Shown piece by piece: positions 44,412 to 52,352 of a DNA stretch of 64,000 bases. Within the stretch, counting starts at the first letter, position 1. Every line of letters starts with the position of its first letter. Source of the DNA: CAZENU01 sp965222125 (GTDB lineage: Bacteria; Chloroflexota; Dehalococcoidia; Lucifugimonadales; CAZENU01); assembly GCA_965222125.1 (NCBI GenBank), contig CBDCTC010000001.1, positions 1 to 64,000 on the forward strand, written 5' to 3'. A program made the translations under genes and the position numbers. The notes below the pieces were generated by a model. That model ran no database searches. It was not told the DNA's origin and saw nothing but the letters and a program-made list of their open reading frames with translations.

Positions 44412-44726
44412 GCGCTCACCCGTGACTTCAGGGAGACGGTACAGGCCCGCGCTCACCGCGACCCGGCGTTTCGGGAGGGTTTGCTGAAAGAAGGGGTCGA
44501 GTGCCTGCTTGCCGGGGACATCGATACAGGTAAAATTGTACTGCGCGACTACATCAACGCCACGATCGGATTCGACGAGCTGGGCTCCCGCACCAACAAG
44601 CTGCCCAAGAGTCTAATGCGTATGTTCGGACCGTCGGGCAACCCTCACGCCCGCAACCTGTTCGAAGTCATCAGCCATATGCAGCGGCACGAGGGCGTCC
44701 AACTCGAGGTGAGGGCGGTTCGATAA
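44412..44726 (+). pseudogene. HigA-like antidote/HTH regulator with damaged start codon
   Basis: The longest normal start at 44481 loses the conserved N-terminus. In the same frame, reading from 44412 gives ALTRDFRETVQARAHRDPAF then REGLLKEGVECLLAGDIDTGK and NPHARNLFEVISHMQ, the usual length of the addiction-module antidote-like family. At the expected ATG there is ATAGGCGCTC, which is ATGGCGCTC with one extra A, 7-9 bases after GGAGGAGG. No toxin gene is upstream, so it is an orphan. It may use a weaker internal start. Confidence 0.65.
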
Positions 44727-44750
44727 ACCGAAACGAGGAGAGGAAATCAT

Positions 44751-45620
44751 ATGACCGACGGAATGACGACGAATGTACTTGGACGCACCGGACTGGACGT
44801 GACGAGGCTGGGCTACGGCGCTATGGCGCTGCGGGAGTCGTCGGGCGACGTCTCCGAGCGCGTGCTCAACGCTGTGCTGGACGCCGGCATCACCTTCATA
44901 GACACGTCGAACGACTACGGGCACAGCGAGGAGATGATCGGCAAGTACGTGGCGGGACGCCGGTCCGAGTACTACCTCGCCACCAAGTGCGGCTGCCCTC
45001 CGGCCGGCGGCGATCACGTGTGGACGCGGGAGAACCTGTTCCGCGGGCTGCACGAGAGCCTGGAACGCCTGAAGACGGACTACGTGGACATAATGCAGCT
45101 CCACAACGCGAATGTGGACGACGTCGATCGCGGCGGCCTGGTCGACGCGCTGGAGGAGATGCGTGAGCAGGGCAAGGTGCGGTGGATAGGCGCGTCGGCC
45201 GTGCTGCCCTCGATCTCGACGTTCGTCGAGCGCGGGGCGTTCGCCGAGTACCAGATACCGTACTCGGCGCTGGACCGCGCTCACGAGGAAGTCATCGGCG
45301 ACGCCGCGCGGTCAGGCGCGGGGACGGTGATTCGCGGCGGTGTGCAGCAGGGCGAGCCCGGTTTCAGCAGCCAGGGACGTCCCGAGCGGTGGACGTCGTT
45401 CGAGGCGGCCGGACTGGACGAGCTCAGAGGGTCGGGCGAGAGCCGCACGGCGTTCATGCTGCGCTACACGCTGGCACATCCCGACCTGCACACGACGATC
45501 GTCGGAACGCAGAACGTGGACCACCTGCGGGAGAACGTGGAGGCCGCCGAACACGGCCCGCTGCCTCCGGACACGTACGCGGAGGCCAAGCGCCGGCTGC
45601 AGGCCGCCGAAGGGGGCTAG
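44751..45620 (+). CDS. Aldo/keto reductase
   Basis: A 289-residue (alpha/beta)8 reductase. The catalytic residues are visible: Asp and Tyr in FIDTSNDYGHSEEMIGKYV, Lys in LATKCG, and His in IMQLHNANVDD. NADPH binding is at the C-terminus (TTIVGTQNVDHLRENVEA). GAGGAG lies before the ATG. It follows the antidote-like gene by 24 bases. Substrate is unknown. Confidence 0.88.
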   Translation: MTDGMTTNVLGRTGLDVTRLGYGAMALRESSGDVSERVLNAVLDAGITFIDTSNDYGHSEEMIGKYVAGRRSEYYLATKCGCPPAGGDHVWTRENLFRGLHESLERLKTDYVDIMQLHNANVDDVDRGGLVDALEEMREQGKVRWIGASAVLPSISTFVERGAFAEYQIPYSALDRAHEEVIGDAARSGAGTVIRGGVQQGEPGFSSQGRPERWTSFEAAGLDELRGSGESRTAFMLRYTLAHPDLHTTIVGTQNVDHLRENVEAAEHGPLPPDTYAEAKRRLQAAEGG

Positions 45621-45792
45621 AAACTCGGACGGAAACCCCGATTCTTCCCAAGGCCGTCGTTGGCTTACCGTCGACTATCGATGTAATAGTGGGTTTGTGA
45701 AACGCAATTCATAAATTTTCATGTCGTATAAGACCGTAATACGTCTGCTTTGGGTAGTGCGAAACCCAGCCAATGACTTTCCGGCCATACTT

Positions 45793-46881
45793 CTAGGGCC
45801 GCTTTGCGACTGCGCCGTCGGGGGCGATGCTCTCGACGCCCCGGTGGGCGTCGGTGAACGCGATCACCTTGACGGTGGCGTCGATGCGCTGCCCGGGCTC
45901 GACGTTCAGCGCGGTGCCGTTCTCGATAGCGCTGCCCAGCCCTTCGTTGGCGAAGCTGGTGAAGGGCTCCAGGCCCACGTTGTACGTCCGCCCGTACCAC
46001 GGGTAGCCGTACCCGCCGCCGAGCGACTGCCAGTACCAGAGAAACTTGAACACGTCCTTCGGGAAGACGACCCCGAGACCGACTCCGGTGCTCAGGTTGG
46101 TCAGACCGTACCAGCCCTCCGGCATGTCGGTGATGTAGGACATGTCGTAGGCCTCTATGCTGGGCGGCGGTACCTTGCTCAGGTCGATACGGTTGCCGTC
46201 CTTGTCCTCGGTCCACGGCCAGCGGCCACGGAAGTCCGGCTTCAGGCGCGCGTTGGTGTCCCCAATATCCGGGTGGTTGAGCAGCGTGCCGCCGGGCAGG
46301 TCGATGATGCTGTCGCCGCTGAGAGTCGGGGCGCCGATGGCGATGTGCTCGCCCCAGACGCACGGGACGGTCTCGCGGCCCTCGTTCACGAGAAATTCGT
46401 CCACCTCTAACATCGGCGAGCCGGACTTCAGAGTCAGCGTCTTCTCGAAGTAGAAGGGAAGACGGACGGTGCGGATCGAGCAGCGGATGCTCACCTTGTC
46501 CGGAGCGTCGTCGACGATCCGGCAGTCCCACGGCGCCATGCTGGCCTCGGCGTGCAGGCCAAGGTCGGCGCCCCCGTAGGCGGACGGAAAGCCGCCGGCG
46601 GGGAATACCGTCTGCCACCCGCCCTCGTAGAAGTCCATCCACAGGCCCAGCGGCGACCCGGTCGTGGGGACGAACTTCGATGGGTCGCGCACCCCCCAGG
46701 GCGAGCGCCAGAGAAAGTCGACGTCGGTCGGCTTGTGGACCAGCTCGAGGATGTCGGCGCCCTTGTCGGCGAGCACTACGACGCGCAGCAGCTCGTTCTC
46801 CATCACCACGGTCTTCAGCCCGCGGTAGGTCCACGCGTCGGAGACGCGGCACCCGTGGTTGCGTTCGTTCTGATAGTGCAT
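45793..46881 (-). CDS. DUF4432 (aldose-1-epimerase-like) protein
   Basis: A 362-residue protein beginning MHYQNERNHGCRVSDAWTYR. It has the galactose-mutarotase-like beta-sandwich pattern (LADKGADILELVHKPTDVDF, FPAGGFPSAYGGADLGLHAE, VWGEHIAIGAP, GLTNLSTGVGLGVVFPKDV). GGGAGG is 7 bases before the ATG. The SDR gene ends 23 bases upstream, so they form an operon. It probably handles sugar anomers or a related cyclic substrate. Confidence 0.82.
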   Translation of the reverse strand: MHYQNERNHGCRVSDAWTYRGLKTVVMENELLRVVVLADKGADILELVHKPTDVDFLWRSPWGVRDPSKFVPTTGSPLGLWMDFYEGGWQTVFPAGGFPSAYGGADLGLHAEASMAPWDCRIVDDAPDKVSIRCSIRTVRLPFYFEKTLTLKSGSPMLEVDEFLVNEGRETVPCVWGEHIAIGAPTLSGDSIIDLPGGTLLNHPDIGDTNARLKPDFRGRWPWTEDKDGNRIDLSKVPPPSIEAYDMSYITDMPEGWYGLTNLSTGVGLGVVFPKDVFKFLWYWQSLGGGYGYPWYGRTYNVGLEPFTSFANEGLGSAIENGTALNVEPGQRIDATVKVIAFTDAHRGVESIAPDGAVAKRP

Positions 46882-46904
46882 CGGCGGCCCTCCCCGCGCT
46901 TGCG

Positions 46905-47714
46905 TCAGTGCTCGGCGCCGGCCCCGCCTGCCCATGCGCCGACGGCCATGTAGCCGCCGTCGACGCAGATGTACTCGCCTGTCATGAACGAGGCCTTTTC
47001 GCTGGCGAGGAACAGCACGACGTTGGCGATGTCCTGGCCGGTGCCGACCCGCCCGATGGGATGCGATCGACCCCACTCCTGAACAGTCGCATCGATGTCC
47101 CCACCCTCCACGGCGGCGGCGGTGCGCACCATGTTGGTGTCTATGGTGCCGGGGCATACCGCGAGCACGCGGATGTTCTCCTCCGCGTAGTCCAGGGCCA
47201 TCTGCCTGGTCAGAGACAGGATGCCGCCCTTGCTGGCGGCGTAGGCGGGCACCAGCTTCATCGACTGCAGGCCCTGGACGCTGGCGGTGTTGACGATCAC
47301 GCCGCCGCCCTTCTTTCTGATCTCAGGAATCGCGTACTTGGACATCAGAAACGCGCTCTTGAGGTTGACGTCCAGGATGCGGTCCCACAGCTCCTCGGAC
47401 GTGTTCTCGATGTTGTGGTACGAGTCCGGGCTCTGGATGCCGACGTTGTTGAACAGGATGTCAACGCCGCCGTAGGCCGCCACCGTCTCCGCGACGACGC
47501 GCTTGCACTCGGTCGCGCGGCCGACGTCCGCCTCGACCAGGATGCACTCGCCGCCGTCGGCCTCAATCCGCGATACGGCCGCCTGGCCGGCCTCCTCGTT
47601 GACGTCGGCTATGACGACCCGGGCGCCCTCGAGGGCGAACTCGGCGGCCGTGGCCGAGCCGATGCCGAGCGCGCCGCCGGTAATGATCACTGTCTTGCCG
47701 TCGAAGGTGCCCAT
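46905..47714 (-). CDS. Short-chain dehydrogenase/reductase
   Basis: A 269-residue SDR: cofactor motif TGGALGIGSATA (residues 12-23), NNVG, catalytic Ser in IVNTASVQG, and YAASKGG (Tyr, Lys). Asp in VVIADVNEEAG marks NAD preference. Start 47714 has GGGGAG upstream. With the DUF4432 gene behind it, a sugar or polyol oxidation step is likely. Confidence 0.9.
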   Translation of the reverse strand: MGTFDGKTVIITGGALGIGSATAAEFALEGARVVIADVNEEAGQAAVSRIEADGGECILVEADVGRATECKRVVAETVAAYGGVDILFNNVGIQSPDSYHNIENTSEELWDRILDVNLKSAFLMSKYAIPEIRKKGGGVIVNTASVQGLQSMKLVPAYAASKGGILSLTRQMALDYAEENIRVLAVCPGTIDTNMVRTAAAVEGGDIDATVQEWGRSHPIGRVGTGQDIANVVLFLASEKASFMTGEYICVDGGYMAVGAWAGGAGAEH

Positions 47715-47863
47715 CGGTCTTCTCCCCTCAGCGTCGAAGGTAGGAGGTGTGTCGAAGTGGGGCCAGTATATTTGCGGCCCCATGGAGCGTCAACCGGCGG
47801 AGGCGATGCGATCACGGCGTGGCGAAGGGCTGAGGACAGCTAAGTTGGTACACTGCGGGCGCT

Positions 47864-48120
47864 GTGCTGAAAGCAGTCATCTTTGACTTGTACGAGACGC
47901 TGATAACCCAGTTCGACCCCAACTGGAAGCCGCCGAAGATGTCCCTGGCGGACCGGCTGGGCATCGAGGAGGAGGCCTTCCGGCGCCACTGGGGACCGCT
48001 GGCCACCAATTGGCGTAAGGGCCCGCCCCTACCGGTACGAGGAGGTGCTCGAGGCGGTATGCAAGTCCGCCGGCCGTGCGCCGGACCGACGGGCGATCGC
48101 CGAGCTTGCCGCGCGCTTCC
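47864..48120 (+). pseudogene. HAD-family hydrolase, N-terminal part (interrupted)
   Basis: It begins at GTG 47864 with the HAD motif VIFDLYETL (nucleophile Asp) and continues to RRHWGPLATNWRKG. Near 48030 the frame shifts by one base and continues YRYEEVLEAVCKSAGRAPD to AAELAARFP at about 48120, where foreign sequence starts. The C-terminal half is at 51876-52352. It is an ordinary haloacid dehalogenase-type phosphatase gene split by an insertion, with additional indels. Confidence 0.8.
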
Positions 48121-48199
48121 CCTCGATCCGGCCCGCCTCGTAGGCCTCGCAGGTCGCGCAGATCGGCCGCGGGCAGCCCGCCGGGTCGTGCTCCGTCAT
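48120..48199 (-). pseudogene. Cys-rich small ORF, cut at the element border
   Basis: Starts at ATG 48199, whose first bases overlap the TGA of the next gene (ATGA). It reads MTEHDPAGCPRPICATCEAY then EAGRIE, with CxxxxxCxxC, and runs into HAD sequence at about 48120. Partial. Confidence 0.45.
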
Positions 48200-48348
48200 C
48201 GGCCCGCCGCGGCCAAGGCTCGGGCCTTGCGGTCACGCCTCGACGCACGCACGCGGCAGCGGCTCGAGCACGTCCGACGCGACCGGCGAACGTGCGTCAT
48301 GTAATGGCCGCAGTATGCGCAGCGCAGCTGTGGTTTCGCTGTGTCCAT
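48196..48348 (-). CDS. Zinc-ribbon small protein, 50 aa
   Basis: Starts at ATG 48348: MDTAKPQLRCAYCGHYM with a second pair CSSRC about 13 residues later, then a basic helix ending AAAGR. It resembles small phage and plasmid zinc fingers. Its TGA overlaps the start of the next Cys-rich ORF (ATGA). No clear ribosome binding site. Confidence 0.5.
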   Translation of the reverse strand: MDTAKPQLRCAYCGHYMTHVRRSRRTCSSRCRVRASRRDRKARALAAAGR

Positions 48349-48536
48349 GCGTCTTAGTGTATCACAGTCGGCGCGTTTAGACCGGGGGGTAGGGTGATTT
48401 GTGAACGGGGGATTGTTGTCGACCATGTGGCCTTGTGCACGCGCATTTTCCGGCCAGAAAACTTGGGGCGGTCGCCTTCGACGTAGGCGTCTCGCAGTGG
48501 CTTGCGCTTACAGCGGTCGGTCTGTACGCTCCCCAA

Positions 48537-48651
48537 TGTCACAGCAACCCAATTGCCGGTTTCGGATGGGAGCGTCATGTTCCCTCGTTGATGGTTGCCG
48601 GGCTGGGTTGCTGTGACAAGCTGACCATCCCAAATCTGTCAACGAGGGAAC
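48537..48651 (+). promoter_or_regulatory. Interleaved inverted repeats covering a ribosome binding site (pseudoknot-like leader)
   Basis: Arm A, 48537-48551 (15 bases), is perfectly complementary to A', 48604-48618. Arm B, 48579-48591 (13 bases), is perfectly complementary to B', 48639-48651. The order A-B-A'-B' cannot nest, so the RNA must form a pseudoknot or switch between two hairpins. B' contains the Shine-Dalgarno GAGGGA, 11 bases before the ATG at 48660, so B-B' pairing would hide it. Confidence 0.65.
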
Positions 48652-48659
48652 ACCAACCA

Positions 48660-49901
48660 ATGGCACGTATCACGCTCATACTCGGATTGCTTGTCGGGCT
48701 TGCTATCCTGGCACTGGCTGGTTGCGCTGGCCCGCAAGGCGACGCCGGGCCGCAGGGTCAACCGGGTCCGCAGGGCGAACTAGGGCCGCAGGGCGACGCA
48801 GGGCCGCAGGGTCAACCAGGGCCGCAGGGCGACGCAGGGCCGCAGGGTCAACCAGGGCCGCAGGGCGACGCAGGCCCGCAGGGCCAACCAGGGCCGCAGG
48901 GCGACGCAGGCCCGCAGGGCCAACCAGGGCCGCAGGGCGACGCAGGGCCACAGGGCCAACCAGGGCCGCAGGGCGACGCAGGGCCACAGGGCGACGCCGG
49001 GCCGCAGGGTCAACCAGGGCCGCGGGGCGAAGTAGGCCCGCAAGGCGACGCCGGGCCGCAGGGCGAACCAGGCCCTACACCCACGCCGTACCCGACACCT
49101 GCGCCGCTGCCCACGGCGACACCTGCGCCGCTGCCCACGGCAACACCTGCGCCGCTGCCCACGGCAACACCTGCGCCGCTGCCCAGTTCGTGGAACGACC
49201 TTCACGACAGGCTACGGTTGGCCGGAACTGTAGTGGAAGTTTGCGCTAGCGGGAGCCTCTTTGCGGGATGCGGCACAGGATGGGTTTATGAAGAGGGATG
49301 GGTAATCACCGCCGCGCACGTGCTGGCCGGAGCACCATCTGCTCAAGTCGAAGTCCACATTAGCAGTCCTTCAGGGGGTCAGTGTAGCGGCAGCAGTTGC
49401 GAACGCGGTAGCCTCAACTGGTACAAGAGCTATGCCGCTCAATACATGGGCTCGGACAAGTACCGCGACATAGCAGCGGTCAAGTTGTTTGATACCGGCG
49501 GCTTACACCCTGCGCCGCTGCCCAGGCGGGATATCGACTCTTTGGGAGCGGACGAAAAGCTTGTGCTCATAGGTCAGAGCGGAGGGCTGCCAGCTGAAGC
49601 GAAGGTCGGCGTGCTCTCTATTGTGCGGACGATTGCCCACGCTGAAGAAGAGGTGCACGGAGCAATAACGGTCATTGAGCTTGCCATTAACACCGTTGCG
49701 GGTGACTCAGGCGGGGCCTACGTTGACAAGTACGGGAGTGTCGTGGGAATCGTACAGGGCCGTTTGCCAGGCGTTAGGAACCCCGGTAGGTCCGTAGGGT
49801 TGCCGATATCGGAGATAGAAAAGGTCTGGGAACGGCTGAAGGCCGGGGAGCAGCTGAACGACGACCTAAAGCACTGGATGCACTATGAGTTTGACCAATG
49901 A
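48660..49901 (+). CDS. Collagen-like-stalk lipoprotein with trypsin-like protease domain
   Basis: A 413-residue surface-type protein. Residues 1-22 are a lipoprotein signal peptide with lipobox LALAGC (Cys22). Residues 24-137 are 38 uninterrupted Gly-X-Y triplets, mostly GPQGDA and GPQGQP. A Pro/Thr-rich spacer with four APLPTATP-like repeats follows. The last 220 residues are a chymotrypsin-fold protease: His220 (WVITAAHVL), Asp270 (RDIAAVKL), Ser350 (AGDSGGAYV). All three catalytic residues are present. Predicted to be membrane-anchored outside the cell, held away by a collagen triple helix, and so probably trimeric. Its leader carries the interleaved inverted repeats. Substrate unknown. 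It lies in the inserted element. Confidence 0.85.
   Translation: MARITLILGLLVGLAILALAGCAGPQGDAGPQGQPGPQGELGPQGDAGPQGQPGPQGDAGPQGQPGPQGDAGPQGQPGPQGDAGPQGQPGPQGDAGPQGQPGPQGDAGPQGDAGPQGQPGPRGEVGPQGDAGPQGEPGPTPTPYPTPAPLPTATPAPLPTATPAPLPTATPAPLPSSWNDLHDRLRLAGTVVEVCASGSLFAGCGTGWVYEEGWVITAAHVLAGAPSAQVEVHISSPSGGQCSGSSCERGSLNWYKSYAAQYMGSDKYRDIAAVKLFDTGGLHPAPLPRRDIDSLGADEKLVLIGQSGGLPAEAKVGVLSIVRTIAHAEEEVHGAITVIELAINTVAGDSGGAYVDKYGSVVGIVQGRLPGVRNPGRSVGLPISEIEKVWERLKAGEQLNDDLKHWMHYEFDQ
48729..49070 (+). repeat. Collagen-coding 18/36-bp repeats
   Basis: 342 bases of 19 hexapeptide units. The unit pair (GPQGDA + GPQGQP) repeats with a period of 36 bases and high DNA identity, so copy number may vary by slippage or recombination between strains. 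A second set of 24-bp repeats, at about 49094-49190, codes for APLPTATP. Confidence 0.9.
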
Positions 49902-50226
49902 CTACGACCGCCTTAGCTAAGGAGCGAGCTAAGTAACTTTCTTCGGGGGTAGCCATTCGGTCTAGGCCGGATTCGGAGCGATCCCAAATTCAGCCAGGCC
50001 CAGGTCGTCGTCGTCGATCTTGAGGCCGTTGAGGTAGTCCAGGCCGACCAGGGCGGCTGGGCCAGCCATGTTGTTCTTGCCTGGGCCGTCTGGCGGCCAG
50101 CGGAGGGTCTTGCGGGGGAAGCTGGCGGGCCGCCCCACGCGGCCCCGCCCGCTTCCCCCCCCCTACCTTGTAGGGTAGGGGTAGGGGAGCCCGATTCCGT
50201 ATCTACAGACGGCCGAAACGGCGCAG
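49902..50226. other. Region with small ORF and a hairpin
   Basis: Between the protease and the replication-like gene. CCCTAC/GTAGGG at 50161-50166 and 50170-50175 is a tight 6-bp hairpin next to the end of the replication-like gene (50227), followed by more GTAGGG. It may end the minus-strand transcript but lacks a T run. The minus-strand ORF 49962-50069 is described separately. Confidence 0.4.
49962..50069 (-). CDS. Possible 35-residue protein
   Basis: ATG at 50069, TAG at 49962. It reads MAGPAALVGLDYLNGLKI then DDDDLGLAEFGIAPNPA, with no low-complexity bias, unlike most shadow frames here. No ribosome binding site is obvious. It may be an accessory peptide of the element. Confidence 0.3.
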   Translation of the reverse strand: MAGPAALVGLDYLNGLKIDDDDLGLAEFGIAPNPA

Positions 50227-51613
50227 CTAATCTAGTCCTGGGGGGAGAATCCGGTAACCGTCCGGCGTGTGGTCGATCACCACGTCGCCCGCGTCGGCCA
50301 GCGCTCCGAGATGGCCCGGCGCGCGTTCGCGCGCATCCTTCCGCGCCGGGCCGCCTGAGAGCGGATAGAACAGGTCGGCCAGCGCGTCGGGGTCGTACAC
50401 GCGGTACCGCGCCGGATCGGGGTTGCGCAGCCAAACGCGACCACGCTTCACGGGGAAGCTGGTTTGACCTGGGTTGTACCAGTCGTAGGCAAGGCCGATC
50501 AGCGCGTTGTAGGCCGCCCCAGACTGCGCGCCCCACTGCTGAAGTGAGTCCGGGATGATCGGCCCCGCGTTGCTCGCGCCGGGGGGGAGCCGTACGGAGA
50601 TGGTCAAGTCCGCGTCCAGGTCGTGCGGTATGCCCAGCACGGAGACCACGCGCCACATGACGCGCCCGTGACCCTCGTCGACGGGGAAACGCGCGTCCAT
50701 GCCGTCCAGCGCTACGGCGGCGTCCTCCACGTCACGGGCGATCCGGGGCGTGGAGATGGTCTTGTAGCTGGCGGGGTACAGCCGCCGCCGAATCTCGCGC
50801 AGCGACACGCGCATATCAACGCCGCCTGGGCCGCCGCGTTCCAGCTGCGGGGCCAGTAGGACGGCCTCGACGAACAGTCGCAAGGCCAACGGCGCGCCAT
50901 GTCCTTGCCTGCGCGCATCGATGCCGCGTCCCAGGCCGTACAGCGCCAGCGGGAACGCGGGGCCTGTCCGGGGCCGTTCGAAGCCGGGTAGCCACAGCTG
51001 CCCGCCCGCGTCTTGGCCCTGCCGCAGACGCCGGCATGAAGAACCGGCGCGTGCGCGGATCGCCGCGGCCCGCCATCCCAAGACCGGCCGGTAGGATGCG
51101 GCCGTCCCGCTGATTCGGCGCGGCCCTAAGCTGCACACGCTGCCACGCTCGAATCAGTGGCGGAACCGGGTTCAGCGGGTAGTCGGCGGGCTGAGGGTCG
51201 GGCCTGAATTCCCGCCACAGCTGCGCAATGTCAATCAGGTTGTCGGCCACTGTCGGCCGCCGCGGCCAGCGGCAATAGGCGGCGCGCGTTGCGGTAGCGT
51301 CGACAGTGGCCGGGCTGTCCGACATTCTGTATTTGGCCAGTACCGGCCCGACCGATGGGTTGATAGGCATCCCAAGGCCAACGAAGCCGGAAGCGGCCGA
51401 TTCGGAGTAGGTGTAGCGGCCCTGTATCCAGTCAAGCAACCCCTCGAACCGCTGCCACGCTTCGGCCAGTCCGTCGGCCATCCCGTCCGCGTACAGGTCG
51501 GCGGCCAGTGTCTCCCACGTGAGAACGGCGAAATCAGGGCCGGACGCCCCGTCGTTGTCGTCCGCCCACAGCCAGCGCGACCAGGCGTCCAGGTACTCGT
51601 CCGTCAATCTCAT
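50227..51613 (-). pseudogene. Replication-like protein of the inserted element, frameshifted
   Basis: ATG at 51613 sits inside the TGA of the upstream ATPase (ATGA), so the two are translationally coupled. The first half begins MRLTDEYLDAWSRWLWADDN and reaches PRTRRFFMPAS near 51035, where a one- or two-base shift is needed to continue GGQLWLPGFERPRTGPAFPL to the stop at 50227. Rejoined about 460 residues, with a putative winged-helix-like C-terminal half (VSLREIRRRLYPASYKT). I do not recognise a named family; the assignment to replication is from the coupled ATPase and element context. It might be an initiator or primase-like protein. Confidence 0.5.
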
Positions 51614-51775
51614 CGTGGAAATGGCCCCTGCGGCGCGTCGGCGGCCCACGTGGGCGCGGGGGTGACTGACAACACGCCGCCGTTGTCCTGGGCCAGCCAT
51701 ACCTTCGCGGGCTGCTGCCCGTAGTTCGTTTTCTCGCACGTCAAGACCAGGGCGTCCCGCTGATTCGGCGCGGCC
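51103..51775. repeat. Two copies of a 23-bp exact repeat 650 bp apart
   Basis: The same 23 bases occur at 51103-51125 and 51753-51775. In the minus-strand proteins both read as AAPNQRD (one in the ATPase, one in the replication-like protein), in the same codon phase. It may be a duplicated site (binding or recombination) or chance of protein repetition. Confidence 0.6.
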
Positions 51776-51875
51776 TTGCCGTTCGGCGTCGGGCCTTTCT
51801 CGGTTTCGTGAGCCAGCGTCCAAACGGCGCGATGGGCCGCCAGCCAGTCCGTCGAGCCGCTGAAAGGAACGCTGC
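51610..51875 (-). pseudogene. RepA-like (AAA) ATPase, C-terminal fragment
   Basis: The last about 87 residues of a coding frame: VPFSGSTDWLAAHRAVWTLA, then QRDALVLTCEKTNYGQQPAK and a final GPFPR*. The pattern resembles the C-terminus of hexameric RepA-type or DnaB-like helicases that sit beside initiators on plasmids. The upstream part is missing because the element border lies at about 51875. It is coupled by ATGA to the next gene. Family assignment is by partial resemblance only. Confidence 0.4.
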
Positions 51876-52352
51876 GAGAGCAGGCTGCCCCCGTTCGAGA
51901 ACGTCGAGTCTCCGATCGTCGAGCTGGTCGACGCCCTTCGATCACGCGGGTTGAGGCTCGGCGTCGTGACGAACGCCGCGAGCGGCGACGTGGAGCCATG
52001 GTCCCGGTGCCGGCTGGCGCCGCGATTCGGTGCGTTCATCGCCTCCTACCGTGTCGGGATGCTCAAGCCCGACACGCGAATCTACGAGTGCTGCTTGGAG
52101 GCGTTGGGGGTGACTGCCGCGGAGGCGTCTTTGTTGGAGACTCCGGATACGAGGCGATGAACGAGCTGGACGGCGCCATGCGCGTCGGCCTGAGGCCGTT
52201 CTGGGCCACGTGGTTCCTGGACCGGTGGCGGCCCGGCACGCGGCGGATGCCCGGGCGAGAGCCTCCATTTCCCGCCTGCGCGCCCCACGGACCTGCTGGA
52301 CGTGGTCCTCTGCGAACTGGACAACCAGTTAACCCTGGGGGTGTTTTCGTGA
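51876..52352 (+). pseudogene. HAD-family hydrolase, C-terminal part
   Basis: Continues the interrupted gene: RLPPFENVESPIVELVDALR, GLRLGVVTNAASGD (HAD motif II, Thr), LKPDTRIYECCLEALG (Lys motif III), then after a one-base shift near 52135 VGDSGYEAMNELDGAMRVG (motif IV, Asp), and after another, DLLDVVLCELDNQLTLGVFS with TGA at 52350. At least two further frameshifts, so clearly dead. The tail overlaps the first repeat of the following array. Confidence 0.78.

Larger units (their letters stand above)
48120..51875. mobile_element. Inserted element, about 3.75 kb, of unknown type
   Basis: Everything between the two halves of the HAD gene is foreign to it. It carries, mostly on the minus strand, the C-terminal part of an RepA-like ATPase, a coupled replication-like protein, a 35-residue ORF, a zinc-ribbon protein and a second Cys-rich ORF cut at the left border. 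On the plus strand it carries the collagen-stalk protease lipoprotein. Both end genes are truncated at the borders. No integrase or transposase and no target duplication were found, so the border positions are good to about 10-20 bases. Confidence 0.7.

Noticed and set aside
48703..48987. Antisense repeat protein (ALRRPAALV repeats)
   Set aside because: It is the reverse reading of the collagen repeats.
48729..49070. Repeats as CRISPR array
   Set aside because: Continuous coding repeats with no spacers of unique sequence.
48115..51885. Target duplication at both element borders
   Set aside because: I compared both junctions and found no convincing repeat, so none is claimed.
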